From positions 1,798,001 through 1,862,000 of the forward strand of contig PQWQ01000004.1 in NCBI GenBank assembly GCA_002943765.1: DNA of 64,000 nucleotides, given 5' to 3'. This DNA is from Psoroptes ovis (Eukaryota; Arthropoda; Arachnida; Sarcoptiformes; Psoroptidae). This document shows, piece after piece, positions 1 through 12,168 of the stretch. Each line of letters opens with the position of its first letter. The first letter of the stretch is position 1. The position numbers and the translations under genes are program-made. The notes below the pieces were generated by a model. The model worked only from the letters and a program-made list of their open reading frames with translations, ran no database searches and was not told where the DNA came from.

Positions 1-1744
1 GATCTTTGTTTTTGATTTCTGGTTTTCCTTTCGATGCAATCAAATATAATGCTTTTAGTGGATGTTCATTGATATATGGTGGTTCTCCTTCTAACATTTC
101 AATAATCATAATACCTAGCGACCATATCTGTTCAATGGAATCGAATGAAGATAAAGATATTAGAAACGATTATAAGATTATTGCTTCAATATACATACAT
201 CAACTTTTGGTCCATATTGTTTTCGAGAGACAACTTCGGGTGCCATCCAATATGGTGTACCGACCATTGTTTCTCGTTTTTCTTGAGGCATAATTTGTGC
301 ACAAAAACCAAAATCAGTGACTTTGACTTGTCCATCCATTTCTAGTAGAACATTATCACTTTTGATATCACGATGTATGATTCCCTTTGGTTGAAAATGA
401 TATTCATCAAATATCTCAATTTGTTTGTATGAATAATAATAGATACCTTTGAATGTAAAAATGCAATAGCTTTAACGATTTCACGTAAAATGGCTGCAAT
501 TTGTGTTTCACGCATAATCGTTTCAGTAATGACATCAGTCAATGGGCCACCTTCCAGATATTCCATCACCACCCAAAGATCAGTATCATCAACTAAATAA
601 CTATCTAAATAATTGACTAAATTCGGATGACGATTATCTTTCATTACACATATTTCACGGCAAATTAAATCTGGTTTTGGTTGTTGTGAAATATTCATTG
701 TTTTTATTGCAACTTTTATTTGTGTTTCATTATCGAGCGCAGTGAATACAGTGCCAGATGCGCCTGAACCAATTTTTTTCAACATTTTATAACGTACACG
801 TGGATTACCCGAATTGACAATACTTTTTAAAATTTGTTTCACTTCAGCTTCTGTCATTGGTTTTGATTTTTTCTCTTTTTTACGTAACACTGTCTTCGTT
901 TGTTGATTCTGTTGATTATTGTTAATATTATTAACATGATTATCATTTCCAGCTGATTTTTGATGCGATTTTTGCTGCTTATTATTATTATTATTATCTT
1001 GACTAGTTTCGGTGACATTAATTCGATTTTCATTATTATTATCATTATTATTATTCAATAAATCTTCATCAATTTTTAATTGTTTTTGTAATTTTTTCAC
1101 TAATTTTTCATTATCATCTAAAATTTGTTGCTGTTTTGATTTCAATGTTGATTTATTGTTATTATTATTGTTATCATTATCACTAGTAAACGGTTGATCA
1201 GCTTCACTATCATCAGTTTCATATAAATTACTATTCTTATTATTGTTACTACTTTGATCTCCGGAAGCTAAATTGTTTGAGTGCAGATTGCATGAATGAA
1301 TAGGTTACATTAAATGCGAAAAAAAATTCAAATTGAACTAATTCAACAATACTCACATGAATCATCATCATCTAATGATATTTTTGATGAATCTTTTGAA
1401 TTTGGCCATGTTTCTTCAATTTCTTGTATTTCATGATTAATTAAATCTTGATTAGCTAAATATTTTTCCGGTTTACGTTGCATTTCATATGTGACTAATT
1501 GTAATGCATTTATAACTGCTTCTGGATTTGCTTGTTGTTCAATTTTTGATATATTTGCACCACGTAATAAATTTACCCATGGTGCCGGTAAACCTTCAAT
1601 TTGTCCAGTATCCATATTATAACCAACATGTAAATTATGTTTAACTTCAAATGGTCTACCAATATTCGATACATTTACAGCATAACCGGATTGTTTTGTT
1701 TGATTTCGGCGTGAAGTGAATATTTTATTGATTATATTACTCAT
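1..1744 (-). CDS. Pak: p21-activated protein kinase (PAK family), 3' end outside window
   Basis: Serine/threonine kinase acting downstream of Rac/Cdc42 on the cytoskeleton. Exons, all frame-consistent: 1744-1357, 1267-447, 384-199 and 127-1, giving about 507 residues before the window edge cuts the C-lobe. A CRIB p21-binding domain lies at residues 28-62 (IGRPFEVKHNLHVGY, then TGQIEGLPAPW). An Asn-rich linker follows, then the kinase from about residue 290: glycine loop GSGASGTVF, ATP lysine in VAIK (about 318), HRDIKSDN (407-414), DFG (427-429), activation-loop Thr in TMVGTPYWMAPE (about 442) and IWSLGIMIIEML. Introns are 89, 62 and 71 bases with GTGAGT, GTATCT and GTATGT donors. The N-terminus before the CRIB is short and lacks the proline-rich segment of mammalian PAK1, which recalls the Pak3/MAX-2 type. 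The start is the ATG at 1744. Family call is secure; the subtype is inference. Confidence 0.95.
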
Positions 1745-2621
1745 TTTTTCACTCGGTTCTTAATGAAATTGATTTGAATCGAAAATAAATAATTACTTGA
1801 TTTTCATAAGATGGAAAAATTAGAACAATGTAAACAATATGTGCACACAAACTATGCTAATGCAGATGAATCACAGATTGATTAATTGACTGGTTGGTTG
1901 ATTGATTGATTAATTGATTGACGAGACTAATTGATGCAAAAAAGGATTATTTCGTTGATAATCATGAGCAACAATAACATCAATAACGATTAAACACACA
2001 TTGGAAACCTTGAAAAAATTATAGAAAATACAAATCAATAGTTTAATATAAATTTTATCATTACAAAATTGAAATAAATTTGAATACAATTAAATCATAA
2101 ATTATATTTATAATAATAAACCATCATCATATACAGTACACAAAAAAAAATTATTTGCGATAATTTTGATTTCAATTTTTTTTCAAAAATTTTCATTCGC
2201 CATTCAATTTCAAAATCAAAAGGAAATGTCTATTTCCTTTTTGATGTATATATTGGAAAAATCGAGTGAAAAATTTTCATTTTTTTTTGTATCGATCTTC
2301 TTTATTAAAATTCAATAATAACAATATCGCATAGCAAGCACATCCATGCCAGCACATAAACACACACACCACACAAAATCAATTTTTGATGAAAAGAAAT
2401 GAACGAAATTTTCATAGATATTAATACGTAATTTATAATTGGGAAAAATTCAATTTATGTAAAAAAAACACACAATTATTTATAATAATATATTAATAAT
2501 AATATCGATATCAATATCAGTAATAGAAAATAAATTAAACCAAAAAATGAAATTGAAACCAATAACAATAATAATTGAATACACGATTACAATTGAATAA
2601 ATCCATTCGTACATGGAGATC

Positions 2622-2650
2622 TATTTATTTATTTATTTATTTATTTATTT
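2622..2650. repeat. (ATTT)n microsatellite
   Basis: About seven tandem ATTT units in gene-free DNA. Confidence 0.9.
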
Positions 2651-2899
2651 GGGATATCAAAATCATAAATTGATGACAATTTTCAATTATTTTGCTTCAA
2701 ATTTGATTTGAATTGGATCATATTAATATTTAATTTATTCATTTCATGTTTTTAGAACAAAATATCACATTTTTTAAAGATATTTTCTAAGCTATCAAAT
2801 TATCAAATAATATTGGTTTGTTTATTTGATTGAGCTTATTCGTATTAAACATTTATTGTATATTTATGCATTTATAATCATCAATATGCACGCACACAA

Positions 2900-2916
2900 A
2901 ACACACACACACACAC
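2900..2916. repeat. (AC)n microsatellite
   Basis: Dinucleotide AC run, preceded by an interrupted CACACA stretch from about 2890. Confidence 0.85.
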
Positions 2917-5900
2917 ATGTAAATCAATGTATTTTTTATCGTTATTATTATTATTATCATTGTTATCGATATTACAATTCCATTAAAAAATGAAAATGCA
3001 TCGAGAAGCAATGTATGCGTATTCACACAGTCATGCCTTGTTTAACGCGTTGTGGATACGCTCACAAGAAATATCGATGCTAAATGAAAAAGCGCTACTT
3101 TTTTGGTTGAGAAATTTTTCAATTGTTTCTTGGCAATGATTAACAGATTTGATTATGATAAAGATCTAAATACAATGATTTGATAAGAATGAAATTTTAA
3201 TTGGTTCATTTAAAACCTTTGAAACTTGATAAAATGGTACACATAAGAAATAAGTGTAAAACGAGGTCTTAAAAGTAGCTGTTGTATTTTCATCAAACAA
3301 ACAAAGAAGAAAAAATTATACAATTGATAATTTCTGTAGGAAACGATAGAAATAATATATTTTATTTAATTTCGTTTTGATCAAATTTAATTCAATTTAA
3401 TTTATTTTTGATTTAAAACCAGACAGCGGTTTGTATATGAATCAATACATATAATTAAATGATTAAACGTGAGTGTACATACACATATACGATCAGTAAG
3501 GATAATCAAATTGTATTATCACGAGCAGAATTACAAATGAAAATCATCATATACTTAGTAGAATGATAACAATTCAATGATAAATGAATGATATCTAAAT
3601 GCTGAAAATGTTAAAAAGTTAAAGCATACTTATCGATTACTTGTAGGTATGTATGTAAGTAATTGTATAACAAGATTTTTATTTAATTTTATTCAAAGAA
3701 AAATTTGTGATAAAATTAATCTTAACGATGCTTAACGCTTGTTGTCAAGATAATTAATTGACTTTTAATTAGTCAATGTTATAGATTATTTAATTTATAT
3801 TTATCTATTTATCATATTTTCAATTGAAAATATATTCACAAGCATTTTGATTGATATGAAAAATTGCGATTGAATTGAAAATTTCCTCATTTGAGTTTTT
3901 CATAGAAGAAAAATCGTAATATCAATCAATCATTTGAATTTGAACATAATCAAATTTTATTAAGGTCAACTAATGAAAAAAAAAAATTAAAACTTTGGTT
4001 ATTCAATTCAACTCACTTTTTGATATTTTCAATTGTATATTTATTTGATATTTTATTCAAACAATTGTTAATATCAAATTATCATTATCTGAAATTGAAT
4101 ACTTGAATAATTAATTACTTGATTGATTAATCAATTATCAAAGTATTAATATCATTATTATCGTTTTCTTATAATAGTTACCAAGATCGTAAGATAGTCA
4201 ATTTTTATTTTTATTTTTTATTTTTTTCTATTAACCAGATGGCAATGTTTGTTCCAGATTTGAAAATTTCAGAATTTGAAGTTTCCGAAAATTCAAAATT
4301 TCAAAATTCAAAAATTTTTCAAAGATTCAAAATTCATCGAGAATCAAAATTGAATTATAATTCAAATAATGCTTACAATTTAATTTTAAGGGAAATAACT
4401 TTTCACATTATAAAAATACGAAATTCTTGATGAAAAATGATTAGTTTTAGTCATCAAAACATGATGAAATATGGAATTATATTGGCAAAAAAAATGGGGG
4501 AAATTTTTCAACATTTGTACATTTGTAAATCATGTAATTGTTCAATTGAATTTGGTCATTTAAATAAAATTATCACGTAAAAACTTTATCAAAGCGATAA
4601 GTAGAAATGGCAAAAATTATGTTTAAAAATGGAAATTTACTGGAACATATCGATGAATAAATGATTGAGTTATTTGTACGGAAAATATTTGTCACAAATA
4701 TTCACATGGAAATCGTATTAATTTGTTTTGTAGTTCACTTTTAAGCCACTGATAAAGCATCATTACAATTCATTACAATGCAGCGATGAATATCAAAATC
4801 ATTTTTTGTTGAAAATTTTTAAATGATTTTCATCTATGACTATTGTTTGATTATAATGACGATGATTACGATGATGATCCAATCGTACACATTAAAACAC
4901 ACATGTAAAAGATGAATTAATAATATTAGTATTACATTAACCACATTAAAAATGAAATAATATTAGTTTTCATTTATTTATTTGTATGATGATTGCATTC
5001 AAAAAATAAAATGATTTTCAATATAATCATAATTATTGTTTAATGATGAAAGGCTGTTCATATATGCTTTTATGCGCGTACAAATATATAAATATATGAA
5101 CGGTTTAATTGAAACCAAATGTTATGGAATTTGCTTAAACATTATTCAATTCCAATGCTTTTCATTTCTTCGAATGTTTGATTGTATTTGAATGTATGGC
5201 GATTGATATTTTAATATATTTATAAATACATAAATGTATCCAATTATTGCACGTGTATATTGAATCTATGTTGAATATATATGTTTATATGAAAGAGAAT
5301 TTTAAAAAGTAAAAGTGAAATTTCATATTTTAATTTTACAACAAAAAATTACTGAATGAATATGACTATTTTATAATTTGATAATATTTTCATTTCATTT
5401 TATTATTATTTTTGAAAGTGAATATTTGGGTTTGGTTATTTATAACTGTGTATTCAATTTCGATAGATTATTTGTTTGTATATTTCATGCAGTTATACTT
5501 CCAATATATACATGATCATATACATGCATCATAGATATATGGATGATGATGATGATCATGTATTATTGCTAGCAGCATTTCAATGGTTTTATTTTTTTAT
5601 TGGGTTGCCAGTTGGTTACAAGAGATGTTATTATTATCATCATGATCATCATCATTGAAATTCAATCAATCAAAAATTGATTATCAATTATTATTAAGGA
5701 GAGAGAAACAAAAAAAAAACTTGCTTAGCAATGCTGTATTCACATTCGCTATTGAGATTGATTAAAGTCATTTGAATGAATGAATGAATTTGAAAAGATT
5801 TGACAAATTTTAAGCCCAAAACCAACGTAAAACCAAAAACGTTTACCGGCTTTTGAATCGTAGCCAAACATTTGGCAACCAGAAATGTTTCTCTTTTACT

Positions 5901-6262
5901 TTCGCTCTCAATCTCTATGTAAATACAAGCATTAGTCATCATGATGTTTCAATTTCGATAGCAATCTATTGGGGTAATACCACACACAAAAAGCGAAAAA
6001 AAAGAGAATTCTATGATGTGCATTTCCATTGAAACAACACTTTGTTTCATAGGATTTAGAATATTCCTAATGTTTGTATACAAACATTTGAATCATTGAA
6101 TTCCTCCGATTGCCTCTACCCAAATCATCAATTTTTTTGACAAACTTCGCAGCAATAAAGTTTATGAACGATCATAGTGGATTACATGATGATAATGGAT
6201 TTCGATAGAGTGAAATAGTGAAAGAGAAGTCTTTCGTTCAATTCATCAAAATCAATAAATTG

Positions 6263-6287
6263 ATTGACTGACTGACTGACTGACTGA
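6263..6287. repeat. (GACT)n tetranucleotide repeat
   Basis: Tandem GACT units within the gene-free stretch, followed by GAATTGAGCTGAGCT. Confidence 0.8.
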
Positions 6288-9200
6288 ATTGAGCTGAGCT
6301 TTTTCTTGATGTTTGTTTCTTGTTTAAAATCTTGTTTCCCTGATATCTTTTGACATTTAAAGAAAAATTTGATATTTATGTAATTTGAAATTGGATTCCA
6401 TGACACATAGAGAAAAAAATAATGATGATGATAATAATTTGAAATCAAATGCAATGATGTTTTAATGCATTCACTATCATTTACATTAATCATTACAAGA
6501 TTTATTGCAATTAGGCGTGGTACATACAGACACATAAATGCACAAACACAAATGATAATAAATCAATACTTTTCAAATTTATTCTTTTTCTATTCAACTT
6601 TATTGAATTCTATTCATATGCATAGAATCGAGAGAGTTTCATCAATCAATCAATCAATTGATGAAATATCTTTGAATTTAAAATCAAATAATTATCAGAA
6701 ATTAGTCATTCGAAAATTCAATTGGACAATCTAAGTTTGTTTTTTATGCTTGTTCTTATTATTCACAGGAGTTCTGCAATGGACCTATGCAAAATCACAT
6801 TAACTCCAGTGATTCCATGGTTTCATGATTCATTGATCCTGTTGCTTTTTATGGTTCTACCGCCCAATGACTCTTTGGCTTCAAGACAAAATCTTGTAGC
6901 AAAAAAAAATCAGAACGCCCTCACAAAGCATCAAGTGAATTATGAATCTAACTATCTGGTTGACGATGATTTATTTTTTTTTTGTTTTACAATTCAAATC
7001 TTGAACAGTAGATGGTGATATTGTTTCTGAGAGAAGAAAGAAATATAATTCAAAAATCAATGAAAATTGCTGAATGAATGAGTGATAAAGATACGAATGG
7101 AGGCTTTTGCATCCATATCTATTATCATTACGATTATTATTATTATTACTATTCTTGGCTATTCGGAAATTCTTCGAGGCCATACATACAACATATTGTA
7201 GTCAATAGTCAATTCACGTATTTCATGTGTTTGCGTTTTGTATGTGTATGCTTTTGCATGTGTTTGTATGTATTCCATCGCATGTATTTGTACCCTTATT
7301 TTACCCCCAACCTCAATACAAACACGGGCGAAAATTCTGATTCCAACAATATTTTTGCCCTCCAAACTATTTGAAAATAAACAGAATATTTTTTTTACTT
7401 TTTGATTCTCTTTTTGTTTATTCGTTTATTTATTTATTTATCTATTTGTTTATTGATCATCAATTGATGATTGTTGATAAATAAATTCATATATATCGAT
7501 GTATATTTCATGTATTTCTTGGTATATTCCATTTATTTCCATGTATTTTCAATGTTTTACGAATACATTTTTACACTTGAATACATTTTTTTTTTCGCAT
7601 TTTTATTTCGTGTTTGACATCTTTAAAGAAGGCTTTGAGGATAGGAGAGATAGGAAGAGGGGCAAAGAGAGAGATGAAACGAATGATAAATATTTATTCA
7701 TTCATACTTACTACATGTGAAATGAAATATTAAATTAAATTTGTACCAAAGAATAAAGGAAAAATAAATAAAAATAAAACAAAAACTTTCAAAACATTTT
7801 ATTTTATTTTATTTTATTCTGTTTATTTTTTTGGTACAAAAATATTTTCATAAAACTAATCAAATATCAGAATCAATGAATGAATGAAGATAAAGCAAGA
7901 ATTTAAGAATTCTTCAGAGTTGATATAGAATTTTTTTACAGAAATTTCAGAATCACTCCATTACAATATTTTTATTTTATTTGGACTTTCTTGACTTGAA
8001 TGCATCATTGATGTTTGGTCCATTTGATTATCCGAGTTATTTTCATAATTTCTAATAATCAGTTTCACCTAATATCATTACAACGATGCAAGAATTCTCA
8101 ATTATTCATATATTCTTAATTATTTCAATTTTTATTCTTTTGCATTTTTCACTTTCGATTCTCGGTGAAAAAAATCTGTGTGTCTGTTTGTGTGGATGTA
8201 TCATAAAAATTCATCAAATTTGTGCATGTATCGGTGGTGTTTGATGTGCTGAAAACTATCCACACATCAAATACTCGAACATAAATTTATTCATGCATAT
8301 AACTAACTCGAAAATAATAAAATAATCAAAATAAACCAACGAATAAATAAAATAAATATAAACTAATTATCCTTATTTATTTTTATTCATATATAATATT
8401 TCTATGATATCAAAAATAAATAAAATCAAAAGTAGAATAAATTCAAGAAAAAAAAATTTCCGTTTTGATATTTTTTTCTGGAAATTCTATGAGTTCTGTA
8501 AATTTTGGAATAGAAACCAAAATGCATCAAAATAGAATGACCAGGAATAATGATGGATTCCATTGGATTTCACAGGAAATCTACAAGTCTATGGATGAAT
8601 GAATAAATGAATGAATGAATCAATGAATGCAAAGAATATTGAAAAAATTCATCAAAAGAATTCACGGAAGAATTTCCAACCAAAAAAAAGCGAAAAAACA
8701 AACTATGCAAACCTTGCAAAAATGAAATTTCTTTACCTTTTATTCATTCATATTTCTTTTTTTTTTGCTTGTTCATTGTATTATCATTATTCTTATTATT
8801 TCAAATGTATGTGCATTTGTTTGTATAATAAATAAATATAAATATAAATGTATATTTTCTTTATCAATGTTACAATGTTTTACCAAATGTATTGAAGAAA
8901 AAAAATGAAATGTAAATTCGTGAAATGAATTTTTAATTAAATCATTTTTTTTCATATATATGAAATTTTATAATTTTATTTATTTTTTTGGTGTTTGTGC
9001 TGGTGTTTGTGAATTCAATGTTTTACCAAAACCACCAAATAATAATAATAATAATCATGATAATAATGATAAAATACCAATCAACTAAGCAGCATTTTTT
9101 TTTTTTTTTTTTGAAAGTCTAAGCAATGTGTGTGTTCGGTTGATATATGAATGTTGATAATAATATTGATATTGATTTATGAATGAATAAATGAATGAAT

Positions 9201-9597
9201 GAATGAAAGAGTTTGTGTGTATGAGAGAGCGACAAATATGTTTGTCAATTTTAAATTTTTTGAAAATTTTCTGAAAATTTTTAAAGTGAAAAATTCTTTA
9301 AATTTTAAAAAATCTAAAAATTATAAGAATAAACCAGAAAAAAAAGAAAATTTACATTTTAAATGAACAAATATTAGAATTCATTGAATCATGCATTTAA
9401 GCAAAAAAAAAAATGGTACATATTTTATGTTATTCGAAAAAATAATTTTTCCATTCTTGAAATGAATAATTTCTCAGGGCTAAATTTTTTTTATTTGGGG
9501 GAAAATTTCCAAAAAACTCTTTGGGAACCAAATAAAATGAAATGAAATAAATTTAAATATCATTGTCATCATTATTCATTCGACACGAATCAATCAA

Positions 9598-9612
9598 TCA
9601 ATCAATCAATCA
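9598..9612. repeat. (AATC)n tetranucleotide repeat
   Basis: Consecutive CAAT/AATC units in non-coding sequence; one of many short 4-base runs in the window. Confidence 0.75.
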
Positions 9613-10102
9613 CCCAATGCTTTATCTAAATACATGCAAATTCCATCCCGAACATGTGTATGTGAATCAATAAAAATATCGCTATGAAGAATTTAAAATA
9701 AAAATTCAAAAAAAAAAAAAAAAATGAAACAAAAATATAAAATCATTGGAAAAAAATGCTCAAGTAAAATGCAAATTTTACAAACAAAAACAAGGAAACA
9801 ATGAATATATTCTTGCGGCAAACATTATTGAATTATTATCGATATTATTATCGATATTTACATCTATTTATACATATTTATATGTTCTTATATTTGTTTA
9901 TTGAATTCGATGATATTCTTAGTGATTTGAATTTTTCATTCTTGAATTTTTGAGTGAATGAACATTTTCATTTTCATCTTCGCATTTATTCATTGCTTCA
10001 ATTTTATATTTCAATACGATCGAGTACGATATATCAACATCAACATCAACATCATCATGATATTCAATGTATTATTATATTTAATCAAATTTGTATGCAA
10101 GA

Positions 10103-10123
10103 TGTGTGTGTGTGTGTGTGTGT
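10103..10123. repeat. (TG)n microsatellite
   Basis: About ten tandem TG units. Confidence 0.9.
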
Positions 10124-10592
10124 CGATGTTTTCAAATATGTATAATTCAATATTCAATTCTAGTATGATATATTGAATGTTCATGTGTGAAATTATTCAT
10201 GTATACAAATTCAAATGCTGTTTGTTTGCTTGTTGTATTCATTCAAATATTCATATTTTATTTGGTAAATACATAACTAAATTTTCTCAAAAAAAAATCA
10301 AATAATTGAATTCATGGTTGCTTTACATGTTGTTATTGTTGTTGTTCTCCACATTTCAATTGCATATCTCATAGATGATTATGAAATTTACCATAGATCA
10401 CAAAATACAACAAGAGAAAACCGAAAATTCAAAGTTTCTGTGATTTGTTTGTTTCACATTTTCATATTTCTATTTTTCCGAAAACTTTACCCTAGAAAAC
10501 GAAATTTGCCCAAAAAAGTTTCAATTGTTTCATTTGCAAATATTTCACTTTATCTTTCTCACTTCATTTGTACAAATACAAATATGCTTTGG

Positions 10593-10668
10593 AGATTGTC
10601 CGAAAAGTTTTTAGCCAATTTTTAATCAAAAATCGACGATAATTTAAACAAGAACTTTTCGGACAACC
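10593..10668. mobile_element. Mariner-like miniature inverted-repeat element
   Basis: Left end GATTGTCCGAAAAGTTTT and right end AGAACTTTTCGGACAACC are inverted copies, matching at 16 of 18 positions and enclosing only about 40 bases. The arm resembles the TTRGGTTGnCCnAAAAGT type of terminal repeat known from mariner transposons. No transposase frame is present, so this is a non-autonomous or decayed copy. A related end occurs at 16959, which supports a repeat family. Family assignment rests on recalled terminal-repeat consensus. Confidence 0.6.
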
Positions 10669-11504
10669 GAGCACAATCAATGCTGCTTTTACAAACACAC
10701 ACACATACATGTATATTTGTTGTAATAATAATTGGATAATCAATTTTTTTTTTGATGATGATAATCTTTTATGTAAATTTTGTATGAATTTGTATTATTA
10801 TTAATGCTGTCTACATGTATTTGTTTATAATTATTTGCCCTTTTTCTATTCATTTCTTCTATTGCATTATTAGTTATATTATTATATAAAAAAATTCTGA
10901 ATTTTCAACCAAAAATAAAAAAAAATCTTTCCATTTCAAACAACAAAAGTAAAATTTAATTCAATTATAAATTTACAGAATTTTTTTTATACGAATTTTT
11001 CATTTTTATGCAAACAACATAACCCAAAATACATGTATGAATTCATATGCAATTCTCTAGTTTTAGCCGTACGATAGCAATGCAATTCAAATCATATTTG
11101 CATTTACACACACACATAAAATTATTACCGATTGTTTTTAGTAACTCGTGTAATAGCATTTTATTGCTACTAATTTTATCGTGTAACAAGATTTTATTGC
11201 GTAGTCAAAAGACTTAATTCTACATACAAATAAACACAAAGCGCAAAACTTGTATTGTTTTTGAGAATCTAAATCCAAGTGTTATAAGCTTCATTGAATT
11301 GAATATAGCCTTTAAACATATTTTGTTGAATATTTTTCCATTTTTTCCGACAATTTGTTTGTTGTTTGGATTTATCGCCATTTAAAATTTTCACTTGTAA
11401 AATTCACTTGTAATTTTCGTTATTTCTTGTTTAACTGGTGCTGTTGCTACTGCTGTTGATAATAAATCTTGTTATCTTGTAATCATTTTAAATACACATA
11501 TATT

Positions 11505-11526
11505 AACACACACACACACACACACA
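11505..11526. repeat. (AC)n microsatellite
   Basis: About ten tandem AC/CA units. Confidence 0.9.
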
Positions 11527-11966
11527 TACATACGATGAATATCAATTGAATAAATTTGCCCTGAAGGTTGTCAATTGAAGTGTAAAATATATTCGGGTTC
11601 TCAGTGTATTTATGTTGGCTCATATTTATTTCAATTCTTTTTCTTTTTGAAAGTGATATCGCGTTTTGTATTGATTAAATATTATTATTATCGTTATTAT
11701 CATTGAAATGATATACATTCAATTATATAAAACAATGTAAATAATAAATGATGGAGGAAATAAATTCAAAATTTCAAATTTTAAATAGTTTCTCAAATTC
11801 AATTTTATTTCATTTTATTTATTTATTTCATTTCAAACAAACAAGCAAAAAAAATTTAAAATTTTCAAAATGTCTTGAAAATGTTTTTATTGTTTTGTAT
11901 TCATGGATTCACGGATTTGTGGATTAGCGGGTTTATGGCTTTATGTCTTTAGATTTATGCTGTCGA

Positions 11967-11990
11967 TGTGTGCGTGTGTGTGTGTGTGTG
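11967..11990. repeat. (GT)n microsatellite
   Basis: TGTG run with one CG interruption, about 180 bases beyond the stop codon of the Arrowhead gene, possibly in its 3' untranslated region. Confidence 0.85.
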
Positions 11991-12116
11991 AATGTGCTTT
12001 TTGGGCTGAATTATGACCATAATTCACACATAATTCATCATTATAATCCAAGATGTTGTGGGGGGGAGGGAAATCAATTTTTTAAATGAATCACCTTACA
12101 AGGCTAATATTCCCAT

Positions 12117-12122
12117 TTATTC
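12117..12122 (-). promoter_or_regulatory. Candidate polyadenylation signal of the Arrowhead gene
   Basis: TTTATT on the plus strand, read as AATAAA on the minus strand, about 47 bases past the stop codon. Hexamers like this are frequent by chance in AT-rich DNA, so support comes only from position. Confidence 0.45.
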
Positions 12123-12168
12123 TCATAATATTGCGCATGTTTTCAATTGAAAAATTTTGCATTATCTC

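Larger units (their letters stand above)
1745..12168. other. About 10.4 kb with no supported gene
   Basis: AT-rich sequence between the 5' end of the PAK gene and the 3' end of the Arrowhead gene. Only short chance reading frames occur, none with a recognisable domain. It contains tetranucleotide and dinucleotide microsatellites, many scattered ATGAATGAATGA runs, a short mariner-like inverted-repeat element near 10.6 kb and a patch of less AT-rich sequence near 6.77-6.96 kb. It may hold 5' untranslated exons or regulatory DNA of PAK, but nothing visible proves this. Confidence 0.6.
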
